A stretch of 64,000 nucleotides of DNA from Burkholderia sp. Bp9143 (GCF_003853645.1 NZ_QTPO01000041.1:1-64000); one strand, 5' to 3'; numbered from the stretch's first letter, positions 35,363 to 44,888 are shown. Notes: generated from the sequence alone by a model not told the origin. Program-made: numbers and translations.

Positions 35363-36343
35363 ATGAAAGCCCTGTTGTGTACCGCATTCGGCCCGATCGA
35401 CCGCTTGCGCATCGAGGACGTCGCGATTCCCGAACCGGCCGCCGGTCAGGTGCGGATTCGCGTGAAGGCGGCGTCGCTCAATTTCCCCGATGCGCTGATC
35501 GTCCAGGGCTTGTATCAGGTGAAGCCGGCACTGCCGTTCTCGCCCGGCGCGGAATTCGCCGGCGTGATCGACGCGGTCGGTGACGGCGTGAGCGCTTGGC
35601 GGCCGGGCGACGAGGTGGTCGCGTTCACCGGTCATGGCGGCTTCGCCGAGCACTGCGTGGCCGACGTGCACCAGATCGCGGCGCTGCCGCCGCGGATGAC
35701 GTTCGAGCAGGGCGCGGCGCTCGTGCTGGCCTACGGCACGTCGCTGCATGCGCTGCAGCAACGTGCGCGCCTGCAGCAGGGCGAGACGCTGCTGGTGCTG
35801 GGCGCGGCCGGCGGCGTCGGGCTGGCCGCGATCGAGATCGCGAAGGCGCTGGGCGCGCGCGTGATCGCGGCCGCGTCGAGCGCGGACAAGCTCGCACTGT
35901 GCCGCGAAGCAGGCGCCGACGACACGATCGACTATGCGACCGAGGACCTGCGGCGCCGTGTCGACGAACTGACCGGCGGACGCGGCGCGGACGTCGTCTA
36001 CGATCCGGTCGGCGGCGCGTACAGCGAGGCGGCGCTGCGCGCGACCGCGTGGCGCGGCCGGTTCCTCGTGGTCGGCTTCGCGGCCGGCGAGATTCCGAAG
36101 ATCGCGCTGAACCTTGCGCTGCTCAAGGAGCGCGATATCCTCGGCGTGTTCTGGGGCGACGCGGTGCGGCGCGACCCCGCGCAGCATGCGGCGAACATGC
36201 GCCAGCTCGCGCAATGGTTCGCGGCCGGCAAGGTGCGGCCCGCGATCACCGAGCGCGTGCCGCTGACGGGTGCGGCCGACGCAATTGCGCGCATGGCGAA
36301 CCGGCAGGTCAAGGGCAAGGTCGTGATCCTGCCGGACGCGTGA
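35363..36343 (+). CDS. NADPH:quinone oxidoreductase family protein (zinc-independent MDR)
   Basis: The 326-residue cytoplasmic enzyme has a GroES-like N-terminal domain and a Rossmann domain with 'LLVLGAAGGVGLAAIEIAKA' for NADPH binding. 'SLNFPDALIVQGLYQVKPAL' and 'PGAEFAGVIDAVGDGVSAWR' are typical of quinone oxidoreductase/crotonyl-CoA reductase-like MDR proteins; the structural zinc cysteines are absent. It reduces quinones or enones; substrate unknown. AAGGAGAG precedes the ATG. Confidence 0.9.
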   Translation: MKALLCTAFGPIDRLRIEDVAIPEPAAGQVRIRVKAASLNFPDALIVQGLYQVKPALPFSPGAEFAGVIDAVGDGVSAWRPGDEVVAFTGHGGFAEHCVADVHQIAALPPRMTFEQGAALVLAYGTSLHALQQRARLQQGETLLVLGAAGGVGLAAIEIAKALGARVIAAASSADKLALCREAGADDTIDYATEDLRRRVDELTGGRGADVVYDPVGGAYSEAALRATAWRGRFLVVGFAAGEIPKIALNLALLKERDILGVFWGDAVRRDPAQHAANMRQLAQWFAAGKVRPAITERVPLTGAADAIARMANRQVKGKVVILPDA

Positions 36344-36434
36344 TCACGCTGACGCGGAGTCATGCGGCGGCGGTCCGATCGGGCGCCGCCTTCGAGCGAG
36401 GTTCTTTCGTGTCGCGTTACCGGAGTCGTTGACC

Positions 36435-36872
36435 ATGCAACCCCTGTCGAATCTGCAACCCGCCGTCGCGACATCGCTCGCCAAGTGGCACGCGATGATC
36501 GCGCGCAAGGATTTCGGCGAACTCGACACGATCGTCCATCCGGACGCCGTGTTCCGCTCGCCGATGGCGTTCAAGCCGTACGGGCCGGCGCCCGCGCTGC
36601 TGCTGGCGCTGCGCACGGTGCTCACGATCCTCGAGAACTTCGAGTACCACCGCCAGTTCGTCGACGACGACGGCACGAGCGTCGTGCTGGAATTCAGTGC
36701 GATGGTCGGCGACAAGCGGCTGAAGGGGATCGACATGATCCGCTTCGACGTCGACGGGCGGATCGTCGAATTCGAGGTGATGATCCGGCCGTTGAATGCG
36801 CTGCAGGCGCTCGGCGCGGAAATGGGCGCGCGGCTCGGGCAGCAGCTTCCCGCGTTCAAGATCGGCGAGTGA
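36435..36872 (+). CDS. NTF2-like / SnoaL-type protein
   Basis: The 145-residue protein has the cone-shaped NTF2-like fold pattern: N-terminal helix 'VATSLAKWHAMIARKDFGEL', 'IVHPDAVFRSPM' and C-terminal beta strands 'GIDMIRFDVDGRIVEFEVMI'. Such proteins are isomerases, cyclases or ligand carriers; no function can be assigned. It follows the quinone oxidoreductase by 91 nt and may share its transcript. Confidence 0.8.
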   Translation: MQPLSNLQPAVATSLAKWHAMIARKDFGELDTIVHPDAVFRSPMAFKPYGPAPALLLALRTVLTILENFEYHRQFVDDDGTSVVLEFSAMVGDKRLKGIDMIRFDVDGRIVEFEVMIRPLNALQALGAEMGARLGQQLPAFKIGE

Positions 36873-37036
36873 CGCGCACGAATCCGGTGAAATGCCGCCG
36901 GTGAAACGTCGGAAACGTGGAACGCATCGCATCGCATCGAGCGCCGCGTCGGCGTACGGCGATGCTGGCGGGATCACGGAACACGCGCCGTTTCGCACGG
37001 CGGACGCGACGTCGCGAGACATCACGCAGCGCACAT

Positions 37037-38407
37037 TCATCCGCGCGGCGTGACCGGACTCGCGCGATCGCTTCGATCATGCGTCATGCGCGCGGGCGCA
37101 TCGCCCGGGAAGTCCGGCAACGCCCGCACCGGCAGCGACATCACGAAGCGTGCGCCGCCGAGCGGCGAGTCCTCGAGCCGCACGTCGCCGCCGTGCACGA
37201 GCGCGACGCGCCGCACGATCGCGAGCCCGAGACCGAACCCGCCGGTCTGCCGGTCGCGGCTCGAATCGAGTCGCTGGAACGGTTCGAACACGCGCGCGCG
37301 GTCGGCGACCGGAATGCCGGGGCCGTCATCGTCGACGCTCAGCACCAGCGCGCCGGATGCATCGTGCGTCGCCGACAGCAGGACGGTGCGCGACGCATAG
37401 CGTGTGCCGTTGCGGATCAGGTTCAGCAGCGCACGCGCGACGAGCTTCGGGTCGCACACGTGGGTGGCGGGCGCGCCGGTCGTCGACACGCCGAGCGTGA
37501 GGCCGCGGTCGGCGACGTCGTTCGCGACGTTGCCGGCGACGCTGTCGATCAGTGCATCGACGACGACGTCCATCGGCGCGAGCTCGCTTGCGCCTTGTTC
37601 GAGGCGCCCGATCGTCAGCAGCTCGGTCACCAGATCGTCGAGTTCGCGCACGTCGCGCCGCAGTTCATCGCGGCGTTCGCGCATCCGGCCGCTCTCGTCG
37701 GATTCGGCGAGCAGCGCGAGCCCGAATTCGAGGCGAGCGAGCGGCGTCTTCAGCTCGTGCGAGATCCCGTGCATCATTTCGCGCTGCTGCTTGATCGATG
37801 CCTCGATCCGCTCGGCCATGTCGTTGAACTGCTGCGACAGCGCGTAGATGTTCGACCGCCCGGACAGCCTCACGCGCGTCGACAGGTTGCCCGCGCCGAA
37901 CGCATGCGCGGCGGCCTGCAGCTTGCGCAGGTCGCGCCAGTGATACGAAATCCACAGCACGACCGCAAGCAGCGCGGCGAGCGCGAGCAGCAGGTACGCG
38001 TAGATCTTGATGTCGAGGTCGGGTGCCTCGGTCGGGCGCGCGTGCAGCACCGAGCCGTCCGCGAGCGGCATGTAGTAATCCTTGGCGTCGTAACCGATCG
38101 CGATCCGGCCGGCGTCGAGATCGTGCAGCGGCGTGCCGCTCAATTGCGCGCGGGCGTCGGCCATCGTCATGAAGCCGAATCCCTCGTTGCCGTGCTTCGC
38201 GAGTTCGCGCAGCGCGAGCGTGCGCTGCGCGCCCGGGTGGCGCTCCAGATAATCGTTCAGCACGAACGCGTAGGTCGTCAGCGAATCGCGCTGCGCCTGC
38301 GCGACGCGATCATAGAAGATCCGGTCGAACGAGAACTGGATGAACGCGATCGATCCGGCGACGCACAGGATCACGATGAGGTACAGCCTGATCAACGGGC
38401 GCAGCAT
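37037..38407 (-). CDS. rstB: Sensor histidine kinase, RstB-like
   Basis: The 456-residue kinase has two membrane spans (about 6-26 and 135-155) enclosing a periplasmic sensor of about 105 residues, a HAMP domain, HisKA with 'MMHGISHELKTPLARLEFGL', and HATPase with 'LLNLIRNGTRYA', 'VDDDGPGIP' and 'GFGLGLAIVRRV'. The start directly abuts the stop of the regulator gene (TAAATG), so they are translationally coupled. The layout and the ISHELKTPLARLEFGL region resemble RstB; the stimulus is unknown. Confidence 0.88.
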   Translation of the reverse strand: MLRPLIRLYLIVILCVAGSIAFIQFSFDRIFYDRVAQAQRDSLTTYAFVLNDYLERHPGAQRTLALRELAKHGNEGFGFMTMADARAQLSGTPLHDLDAGRIAIGYDAKDYYMPLADGSVLHARPTEAPDLDIKIYAYLLLALAALLAVVLWISYHWRDLRKLQAAAHAFGAGNLSTRVRLSGRSNIYALSQQFNDMAERIEASIKQQREMMHGISHELKTPLARLEFGLALLAESDESGRMRERRDELRRDVRELDDLVTELLTIGRLEQGASELAPMDVVVDALIDSVAGNVANDVADRGLTLGVSTTGAPATHVCDPKLVARALLNLIRNGTRYASRTVLLSATHDASGALVLSVDDDGPGIPVADRARVFEPFQRLDSSRDRQTGGFGLGLAIVRRVALVHGGDVRLEDSPLGGARFVMSLPVRALPDFPGDAPARMTHDRSDRASPVTPRG

Positions 38408-39133
38408 TTACTCGTCCCACGCGGAAGGGCTGAATAGATAGCCGCGGCCCCAGATCGTCTTGATCTTGTGCGGCTCCGACGACGCATCCTCGAAACGGCG
38501 GCGCAGCTTCGAGATGCCGGAATCGACCGAGCGGTCGAGCCCGTCGAACTCGATCCCGCGCAACTGCTTCAGGATGTCGTCGCGGCTCAGCACGGTGCCG
38601 GCCGCGCGCGCGAGGATCAGCAGCAGGTTGAATTCGGCCGTCTTCAGGTCGACCGGCTCGCCGCGCCACGTGACCGTGCGGTTCGGCGGCGAGATCGTCA
38701 GTTCGCCGAATACGAGCGCTTCGGGCGCGGCGGCGGGGGCGTCCGTCACGGCCGGCTGCGCGCGGCGCAACAGCGCGCGGGCGCGCGCCACCAGCACGCG
38801 CGGCTCGATCGGCTTCGTCACGTAGTCGTCGGCGCCGGTTTCGAGGCCCGCGACCTGATCGTAGACGTCCGCGCGCGCGGTGAGAATCAGCACCGGGACG
38901 TTGGTGAACGCGCGAATGCGCCGGCACACCTCCATCCCGTCGAGATTCGGCAGCATCAGGTCGAGTATCACGAGCGCCGGCTGGTGCTCGCGCACCGCCG
39001 CGACGGCCAGGTCGCCGCGCCGCACGACCGTCACCGCGAATTCATAGTTGTCGAGGTATTCGCGCACGAGCTGCGCGAGGCGGTCGTCGTCCTCGATCAG
39101 CAGTACACGGTATTTGAGCGGATTGTCGTACAT
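38408..39133 (-). CDS. rstA: Response regulator, RstA-like (OmpR family)
   Basis: The 241-residue regulator has a complete receiver (acidic cluster 'LLIEDDDRL', Asp58 in 'LVILDLMLPNLDG', Lys in 'YVTKPIEP') and a winged helix with 'LDRSVDSGISKLRRRFED' and 'IKTIWGRGYLFSP'. GAGGAGA precedes the chosen ATG; a longer frame exists upstream. It is divergent from the MipA-like gene, which is a likely target. Confidence 0.9.
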   Translation of the reverse strand: MYDNPLKYRVLLIEDDDRLAQLVREYLDNYEFAVTVVRRGDLAVAAVREHQPALVILDLMLPNLDGMEVCRRIRAFTNVPVLILTARADVYDQVAGLETGADDYVTKPIEPRVLVARARALLRRAQPAVTDAPAAAPEALVFGELTISPPNRTVTWRGEPVDLKTAEFNLLLILARAAGTVLSRDDILKQLRGIEFDGLDRSVDSGISKLRRRFEDASSEPHKIKTIWGRGYLFSPSAWDE

Positions 39134-39266
39134 GGTCTCCTCGATACGCACGCGTCGTCCCGCATCCCGGCAGGCGGACGCGCGGCGCGGCACGCGAATT
39201 CTATCCGGCGTTCCGGCGGCCCGGGCGGCAGGACGACAATCGCGAACAATCGAACACAATTGCGCA

Positions 39267-39285
39267 CAGATTCCCCGCAGATTCC
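39267..39285. promoter_or_regulatory. Tandem direct repeats in the rstA-mipA intergenic region
   Basis: CAGATTCC occurs twice with an 11-bp period, and related GAACAAT/GAACACAAT elements lie just to the left (39244-39260). Head-to-tail repeats one helical turn apart are typical OmpR-family binding sites, so this may be the RstA-like site controlling the divergent genes. Binding is inferred. Confidence 0.4.
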
Positions 39286-39346
39286 GGACAGTCTCGGCGC
39301 ACGGCGGCACCTAGACTTCGGGCTCCGTCACTCTTATCTCGATATT

Positions 39347-40126
39347 GTGCGCTCAACCCTTCGCCGCTCCCGCTACTGTGTGCCGCTTGCCGGCCTGACC
39401 CTTGCCGCCGCCGCCCACGCGGAAAACCAGTATTCGCTTTCGCTCGGCGGCGGGTTCGCGCCGCGCTACCCGGGGAGCAACCAGTATCGCGGCGTCGTCG
39501 CGCCGGGGTTTGCCGCGACGTTCGGCAACGGCTTCTTCATCGACAGCACCAAAGGCGCCGGCTACCGGCTGGACCTGCCGCACGGTGCGTTCGTGTCTGC
39601 CGCGGTGAACTATGACCCGGGCCGTACGGACGAGAACCGCTTCGACCTGCCGGGTTCGGACTACCTGAAGGGGATGGGCCGGATTCCCGGTTCGGTGCTC
39701 GTGGGCGTGCGGGCAGGCGTGACGCTGTTCAATGCGGCCGAACTGAGCGTCACGGTCGACACCCCGGTGACGCATACGTCGCGCGGCGTGTCGGGGCATG
39801 TCGACCTCGCGGTGCCCGTGCTCAGGACCGCGCAGCACGAGATCATCGTGACGGGCAGCGTGCATGCCGGCACCGGACGCTACACGCAGACGTTCTACGG
39901 CGTGACCGATGCGCAGGCGATGACGAGCCGGTTCCGGCCATATTCGACGAGCGGCGGGATCGACAGCGCGACGATGTCGGTCGCGTGGAACTGGAACCTG
40001 TCGCGGCACTGGTCGGTGCTCGCGACCGGCGGCGTGACGCGGCTGCTCGGGCGCTATGGCGACAGCCCGATCGTCCAGTCACGCAGCAACTACTACGGGA
40101 TGGCCGGCGCGACCTACACGTTCTGA
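39347..40126 (+). CDS. MipA/OmpV-family outer-membrane protein
   Basis: The 259-residue product has a signal peptide (cleavage after 'AAAAHA') and a mature beta-barrel starting 'ENQYSLSLGGGFAPRYPGSN' and ending in aromatic 'YTF'. MipA/OmpV proteins are outer-membrane barrels, sometimes scaffolds for peptidoglycan enzymes, and often lie beside a two-component system, as here. The start is a GTG with no clear ribosome-binding site, so it is uncertain; the signal peptide supports it. Confidence 0.82.
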   Translation: MRSTLRRSRYCVPLAGLTLAAAAHAENQYSLSLGGGFAPRYPGSNQYRGVVAPGFAATFGNGFFIDSTKGAGYRLDLPHGAFVSAAVNYDPGRTDENRFDLPGSDYLKGMGRIPGSVLVGVRAGVTLFNAAELSVTVDTPVTHTSRGVSGHVDLAVPVLRTAQHEIIVTGSVHAGTGRYTQTFYGVTDAQAMTSRFRPYSTSGGIDSATMSVAWNWNLSRHWSVLATGGVTRLLGRYGDSPIVQSRSNYYGMAGATYTF

Positions 40127-40404
40127 ACGGGATGCCGGCGCGCGCATGCCGCATGCGAGGCGTCGGCGCCGGCGTCGCGCCGTCGCGGCGAATCGCGTGC
40201 GGTAACATGCAGGCGGTCCGGCGTCACGCCGGGCCTGCGACGCCGGTGCGCCGAAACGGCGCGACCGTGTCGTGCAATGCCGCCATTCGCCGGCCGCCAT
40301 CCGCCAGGAATCGGCCCGCGGCGCGCGGTACCGATCACGCATGCGACGCCCGGCCGTGCATGCAGGCCGCACATGAACCGCCGGGCCGCGACAGGGAGAA
40401 ACCG

Positions 40405-40740
40405 ATGAAGAACACGATCGCGATACTCGTGGCACTAGTTGCGAGCGCAACCTTTTCGGGATGTGCGGACGTGAACGCGAAGCACCCCAACGCCACCGCC
40501 GGCGGCGCGGTGATGAACCCCGCACCGTCGGGCACCGTGAACGCATGCAAGGCGGACGCCGCGCCGGACGACGCGCTGATCGGCAAGACCGAGGCCGATG
40601 CGGCGGCGCTGCTCGACGGCTGCCTGTGGCGCGTGCTCGAGCGCGATGGCCAGTCGTTGCCGGGCACGATGGACTATCGCCAGGAGCGGCGCGACCTCGG
40701 CATTCGCGACGGCAAGGTGATCTGGGTGCGGCGCGGGTGA
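40405..40740 (+). CDS. I78-type peptidase-inhibitor-like lipoprotein
   Basis: The 111-residue product has a lipoprotein signal with lipobox FSGC. Its mature half, 'LIGKTEADAAALLDGCLW' then 'LPGTMDYRQERRDLGI' and 'DGKVIWVRRG', matches the inhibitor I78 pattern (Cys, then 'TMDYRxxR', then a terminal Arg-Gly). A periplasmic serine-peptidase inhibitor is plausible. AGGGAGAA lies 5 nt before the ATG. Confidence 0.75.
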   Translation: MKNTIAILVALVASATFSGCADVNAKHPNATAGGAVMNPAPSGTVNACKADAAPDDALIGKTEADAAALLDGCLWRVLERDGQSLPGTMDYRQERRDLGIRDGKVIWVRRG

Positions 40741-41010
40741 TGGATCGGGGCGGTGGGGATGCGGTGGCGGCCGAAGTTGCGGCTGTCGCTGCCGGAATCG
40801 CCGACGTCGCGCCAATTGCGCGTGGTTTTCCGCACGAACGGCACCGCCGAGCTGCAGTGAGTCGACGACATGAACGTGCCCGAGCTCACGTCGACGCAGG
40901 AGACGTGAGCGCCATCGCCGACATCAGCCTGAACGATGCGACAGACGGTCGTCTGCTAGTCCGCCGGCCGTTGACGCACGCCGGTTGCCGACGCACGCGG
41001 GCCCCGCGCG

Positions 41011-42231
41011 TTACTTCGAGATATACCAGAGCGCGTCGGTGTTGACGCGCGTCGCCGGCGTGGCCGCAGCCGGCGGCTGGGTCGTTGCGGCGGGCGGCGG
41101 CGTGTTCGACGTCACGGCCGTGGGCCATGTTGCTGGCGCGCTCGATGACGACGTAGTCGCCGTGCTTGCGGTCGTTGCCGATCCCGACGTCGACGGCGTG
41201 TCCAGATACCACAGCGCATCGGCCGACGCCGCGCGCCTGGACGACGCATTTGCAGCCGGTTGCTTCGCCGCAGGCGCCGTGGCAGCCGTCGTACCCGAAC
41301 GCTGCGTTCCCGCTGCCGTTCCCGCCCCGGCCTGCGCAGTCGTCCCCGCCGCGCCGCGCTGCGCGCGCGCCTCGAACGGCCCGAGCTGGAAGATTAACGT
41401 TTGCGCGGGACGCGTCAGAACGGCATACGGGAATTGCAGCTCCCACGACATCAACACGCGGCCCGACGACGTCTCGGTGAAGATCGCCGGCACGTGCTTC
41501 ATGTCGCTGAACTGCACGTAGATCCGCGCGCCGTCGTCGAACACCTGGGTCGGCTTGGCCTGGTCGGCGCCCGTGACGGTCCAGCCGAAGTTGTACGTGC
41601 CGGCCGGGCCGGCGGGCCCGCCTTGCGGTTGCGGCGGCGGTGCGGCCGGCGCGAGCGTGCGCGGCCGCGTGACCGGCGGCGCCGACACGCTCAGGCTCGC
41701 GAACGGGTTGTACGCCTGCACCTGCTGTGGCGGCGTAAAGGAGGGGGGAAGGATGGGCATGGGAGTATCCGGCGAATCCGGCAGGGTCCGGATTGCATCA
41801 TAGACCTTGCGGGCATACGCGAGGCGCTTGTCGGGCGACGCGGAGTTGTACGCGCCGATCGCGTTCCAGTTGGCGCCGAGCTGGCGGATGTTCTGCGACA
41901 GGATCCACGCGCCGACGTACGCGTTGGTGCACGCATCGAACAGGCTTTCTCGCGTGATGCCTTCGCGCGCGAGCGTCGGCAGCCAGGTGCTGTTGATCTG
42001 CATCAGCCCGATGTCGACGGTGCCGTTCGTGTTGGTGTTGACGGCGTTCGGATTCATCCCCGATTCGACCTGCGCGATGCCGCGCAGCAGGCTCACGCTC
42101 ACTTTCTGGAACGTGGCCGCGTCGTCGAGGCAGTCGGCCCGCGCGAACCCGTGCAGCGCGCACGACAACGCGATCGTCGCAGCGAGCTTCGGCGTGGCGT
42201 GGCTGATCGAACGGGCAGTCTGACGCGGCAT
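41011..42231 (-). CDS. Lytic transglycosylase fused to a VirB9/TrbG-like domain
   Basis: The 406-residue secreted protein has a signal peptide (1-32), an SLT/VirB1-like transglycosylase domain (about 33-155) with catalytic Glu56 in 'GIAQVESGMNPNAVN' and 'DIGLMQINSTWLP', a Pro-rich linker, and a second domain (about 215-300) with 'PTQVFDDGARIYVQF', 'VPAIFTE' and 'TLIFQLGPFEAR', resembling the C-terminal half of VirB9/TrbG. A low-complexity Ala/Thr tail follows with two copies of an ALWY motif (ADALWYLD, TDALWYIS). No other type IV secretion gene is in the window. It may be a cell-wall enzyme that docks to an envelope machine. Confidence 0.8.
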   Translation of the reverse strand: MPRQTARSISHATPKLAATIALSCALHGFARADCLDDAATFQKVSVSLLRGIAQVESGMNPNAVNTNTNGTVDIGLMQINSTWLPTLAREGITRESLFDACTNAYVGAWILSQNIRQLGANWNAIGAYNSASPDKRLAYARKVYDAIRTLPDSPDTPMPILPPSFTPPQQVQAYNPFASLSVSAPPVTRPRTLAPAAPPPQPQGGPAGPAGTYNFGWTVTGADQAKPTQVFDDGARIYVQFSDMKHVPAIFTETSSGRVLMSWELQFPYAVLTRPAQTLIFQLGPFEARAQRGAAGTTAQAGAGTAAGTQRSGTTAATAPAAKQPAANASSRRAASADALWYLDTPSTSGSATTASTATTSSSSAPATWPTAVTSNTPPPAATTQPPAAATPATRVNTDALWYISK

Positions 42232-42651
42232 GGCAGGATGGGGCGGAATCCGGCCGCCCGGTGCAAGGAAATTACGCAGACGCGAAGTGTGCCATAGCGC
42301 GCAGTCAAATGGCTCGCGTCAAACTTTCCTTTGCATTTGCCGGCGCATTTGTCGGCGCATTTCCCTCGGCGCTGGTATCGAAGCGCGACAGGACTGAATC
42401 GGTAAAAAAGGCTGATTTTCGCGCGCATGCCGGCGGGCGGCCGCTATCGCAATACTGACGCGACGCGTCGGTTGCGCGGCGAATGCGGCAGTGAGTGGCG
42501 CAACGACGCGGATGATAAAAGGCGCAACCGCCGGTGCGCGGGCTGGAGAAACGACGACGGCGGCCGTAGCCGCCGTGTCGGCGAAGCCTCGATTCGCAAT
42601 CCGACACGATCGACCGGCCGCGCAATGCCGTGCGCAGCCGGCCGTCGCCGA
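42232..42651. other. Gene-free stretch between the transglycosylase and porin genes
   Basis: No convincing gene is seen. A 10-bp direct repeat (CGGCGCATTT, period 12) occurs at 42341-42362; on the minus strand it encodes a KCxxKC-like repeat in an unsupported frame. Confidence 0.5.
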
Positions 42652-43812
42652 TCAGAAGCGGTGCCGCAGGCCGAGGTTGACCATCGTCTGCGAGCTCGTC
42701 CCCGCATAGCCGTACGAACCGATCGATGCCTGCGCGGCCATCGACCCGCCGTTGCCGTCGCCCGTCCGGCCGCTCGCGTGCTGGTATGCGGCGGTCAGGT
42801 ACACGTCGGTGCGCTTCGACAGCGTGTAGTCCGCGCCGGCCGACACCTGGTGATAGGTCGCCGACGTATCGCCGCCCGAGCGCGTATAGCTGTAGCCGAC
42901 GCCGACGAGCAGCGCATTGGTCGCCTGGTAGTTCACGAAGCCTTGCCCGGTGTTGTAGTGCTCGTTCGAGTTGAACACCGAGCTCGCGTCGCGGCGGTAC
43001 TGCGCGTTGCTGTAGCCGAGGCCGAACGTGAACGGGCCGGCGACGTACTGGCCCGCGATGCGGGCGATGCCGATCGAGTGCGCGCTCGCATAGCCGGTGT
43101 TGATCGGGCCGTCGAAGGTGCCGTCCGACGAGCTGGTCCAGCCGTTGCGCAGCCCGTTCGACGCGGGGCTGTTGGTCGCGTGGAAGTAGCCGCCCGCGAC
43201 GCTGAACGGCCCGTTGTTGTACGACACGGCAGCCGAATACGACTGCGCGGCGCCGGTGCTGCCGGCAATGCCGCCGAACGAGTACATCGCCGAGAACTGC
43301 AGGCCCGAATACACGGCCGACGTGTACTTCACGGCGTTGTCGACACGGAAGCTGTTGTCGTAGTTGTCGACGTCGCCCGGCGTCGCGAACACGCTGCCAA
43401 GATAGTTGTCGGCGGTGATGCCCTGCACGAGGTCGACGAGCGGATCGTACTGGCGGCCGAACGTGAGCGTGCCGTAGCGATCGCTCGTCAGCCCGACGAA
43501 TGCCTGCCGGCCGAACAGGCGGCCGCCCTGGCCCTGCCGGCCGCTGCTCGGGTCGAAACCGTTCTCGAGCTGGAACAGCGCCTTCAGCCCGCCGCCGAGA
43601 TCCTCGGTGCCTTTCACGCCCCAGCGGCTGCCGGCGAGGTTGCCTGCGCTGCTGTTGCCGAGCATCCACGCGTTGTCCTTGCCCTGCGCGTGATTCACGT
43701 ACGTGATCGACGTGTCGATCACGCCATACAGCGTGACGCTCGACTGCGCATGCGCGGCGGGTATCGCCGCGAACGACGCGAGCGAAATCAGCGAGAGGGT
43801 CGTGCGTTTCAT
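42652..43812 (-). CDS. Gram-negative porin (Burkholderia OpcP/Omp38-like)
   Basis: The 386-residue product has a signal peptide ending 'AIPAAHA', then 'QSSVTLYGVIDTSITYV', the classical start of betaproteobacterial trimeric porins, and a C-terminal 'NLGLRHRF' ending in Phe for outer-membrane assembly. The L3-type constriction loop and 'SRWGVKGTEDLGGGLKALFQ' are typical. It forms a general diffusion channel. AAGGAGATGAC precedes the ATG. Confidence 0.95.
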   Translation of the reverse strand: MKRTTLSLISLASFAAIPAAHAQSSVTLYGVIDTSITYVNHAQGKDNAWMLGNSSAGNLAGSRWGVKGTEDLGGGLKALFQLENGFDPSSGRQGQGGRLFGRQAFVGLTSDRYGTLTFGRQYDPLVDLVQGITADNYLGSVFATPGDVDNYDNSFRVDNAVKYTSAVYSGLQFSAMYSFGGIAGSTGAAQSYSAAVSYNNGPFSVAGGYFHATNSPASNGLRNGWTSSSDGTFDGPINTGYASAHSIGIARIAGQYVAGPFTFGLGYSNAQYRRDASSVFNSNEHYNTGQGFVNYQATNALLVGVGYSYTRSGGDTSATYHQVSAGADYTLSKRTDVYLTAAYQHASGRTGDGNGGSMAAQASIGSYGYAGTSSQTMVNLGLRHRF

Positions 43813-44247
43813 GTCATCTCCTTGCGATTGGCTGGCTTTCTTGAACCGGAATGGCAGGAGACTACAGAGCCGCCGACGAACGGCAAAAATGGAATTCTCC
43901 GATGTGACCTAAAGCAGACAGGTGCGTGCTGCAGCAAGGTCCATTGAGAGATTCGCATTATTGAGAATCGTGTATCAATCGATTTGAATTTCGTGGCGGC
44001 GCGATTGGCGTATTGCCGGAATCGCGATAATTCCGTGCGAATTTCGGCCGAATTCCGATGACGGCGCGTTCGTCTTCGATTCATCAATTCATTATTTAAC
44101 GAATCGAATCGCGTGATGCGGGCCGAGTATGGTATTGCGCGCGTCGCGCGACGACGAGAGCGGGCGCCCGACGCAGCGGCGATCGGCATGGAGTGCGAGA
44201 ATGCGGCCTTCGGCCGGCGTGCGTCGTGCCGCTCACAGGGAACCCGC
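43813..44247. other. AT-rich regulatory region between porin and flavin reductase genes
   Basis: This divergent region contains no supportable gene. About 43940-44110 is AT-rich (e.g. TTCATCAATTCATTATTTAA) and probably holds promoters in both directions. Confidence 0.55.
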
Positions 44248-44841
44248 ATGGACAGTCACATCGCTCCGGTGGAGCTGAACAAAGCCTACCGTCTCCTCAA
44301 TCACGGCCCGACCGTGCTCGTGTCGGCCCGCCACGACGGCGTCGACAACGTGATGGCCGCCGCGTGGGCCTGCGCGCTCGATTTCCTGCCGCCGAAGCTG
44401 ACGGTCGTGCTCGACAAGTCCGCGAAGACGCGCGAGCTCGTCGAGCGTAGCGGCACGTTCGTGATCCAGGTGCCGACGGCCGCGCAACTGCAGCTCACGC
44501 ATGCGGTCGGCAGCCACAGCCTTGCCGAGCGGCCGGACAAGCTGCGCGAGGCGGGCGTTACGCTGTTCGACGTCGAAGGCCACGACCTGCCGTTCGTCGC
44601 CGGCTGCTCCGGTTGGCTCGCGTGCAAGCTGATTCCCGAGCCGCACAACCAGCAGACCTACGACCTGTTCATCGGCGAGGTGGTCGGCGCGTGGTCCGAC
44701 ACGCGCGTGTTCCGCGACGGTCACTGGTATTTCGAGTCGGCCGATCCGGCGCTGCGCAGCCTGCACTACATCGCGGGCGGCAACTTCTATGCGATCGGCG
44801 AATCGCTGCAGGTCGATCCGGGCCAGTCGGACCCGCAGTAA
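44248..44841 (+). CDS. Flavin reductase-like FMN-binding protein
   Basis: The 197-residue protein has the flavin-reductase split-barrel pattern: 'HGPTVLVSARHDGVDNVMAA', 'LTVVLDKSAKTRELVERSGT' and 'YDLFIGEVVGAWSD'. It binds FMN and probably reduces it with NAD(P)H or acts as a flavin oxidoreductase. AGGGAA precedes the ATG. No partner monooxygenase is adjacent. Confidence 0.85.
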   Translation: MDSHIAPVELNKAYRLLNHGPTVLVSARHDGVDNVMAAAWACALDFLPPKLTVVLDKSAKTRELVERSGTFVIQVPTAAQLQLTHAVGSHSLAERPDKLREAGVTLFDVEGHDLPFVAGCSGWLACKLIPEPHNQQTYDLFIGEVVGAWSDTRVFRDGHWYFESADPALRSLHYIAGGNFYAIGESLQVDPGQSDPQ

Positions 44842-44888
44842 GCATCAGGCATTCGGCCGGTTGCCGGCCGTCATCCCGGGCGCGCGGT

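Noticed and set aside
37050-39300. Long plus-strand frames antisense to rstAB
   Set aside because: They are shadows of the two-component genes with Arg/Glu/Ala-rich composition.
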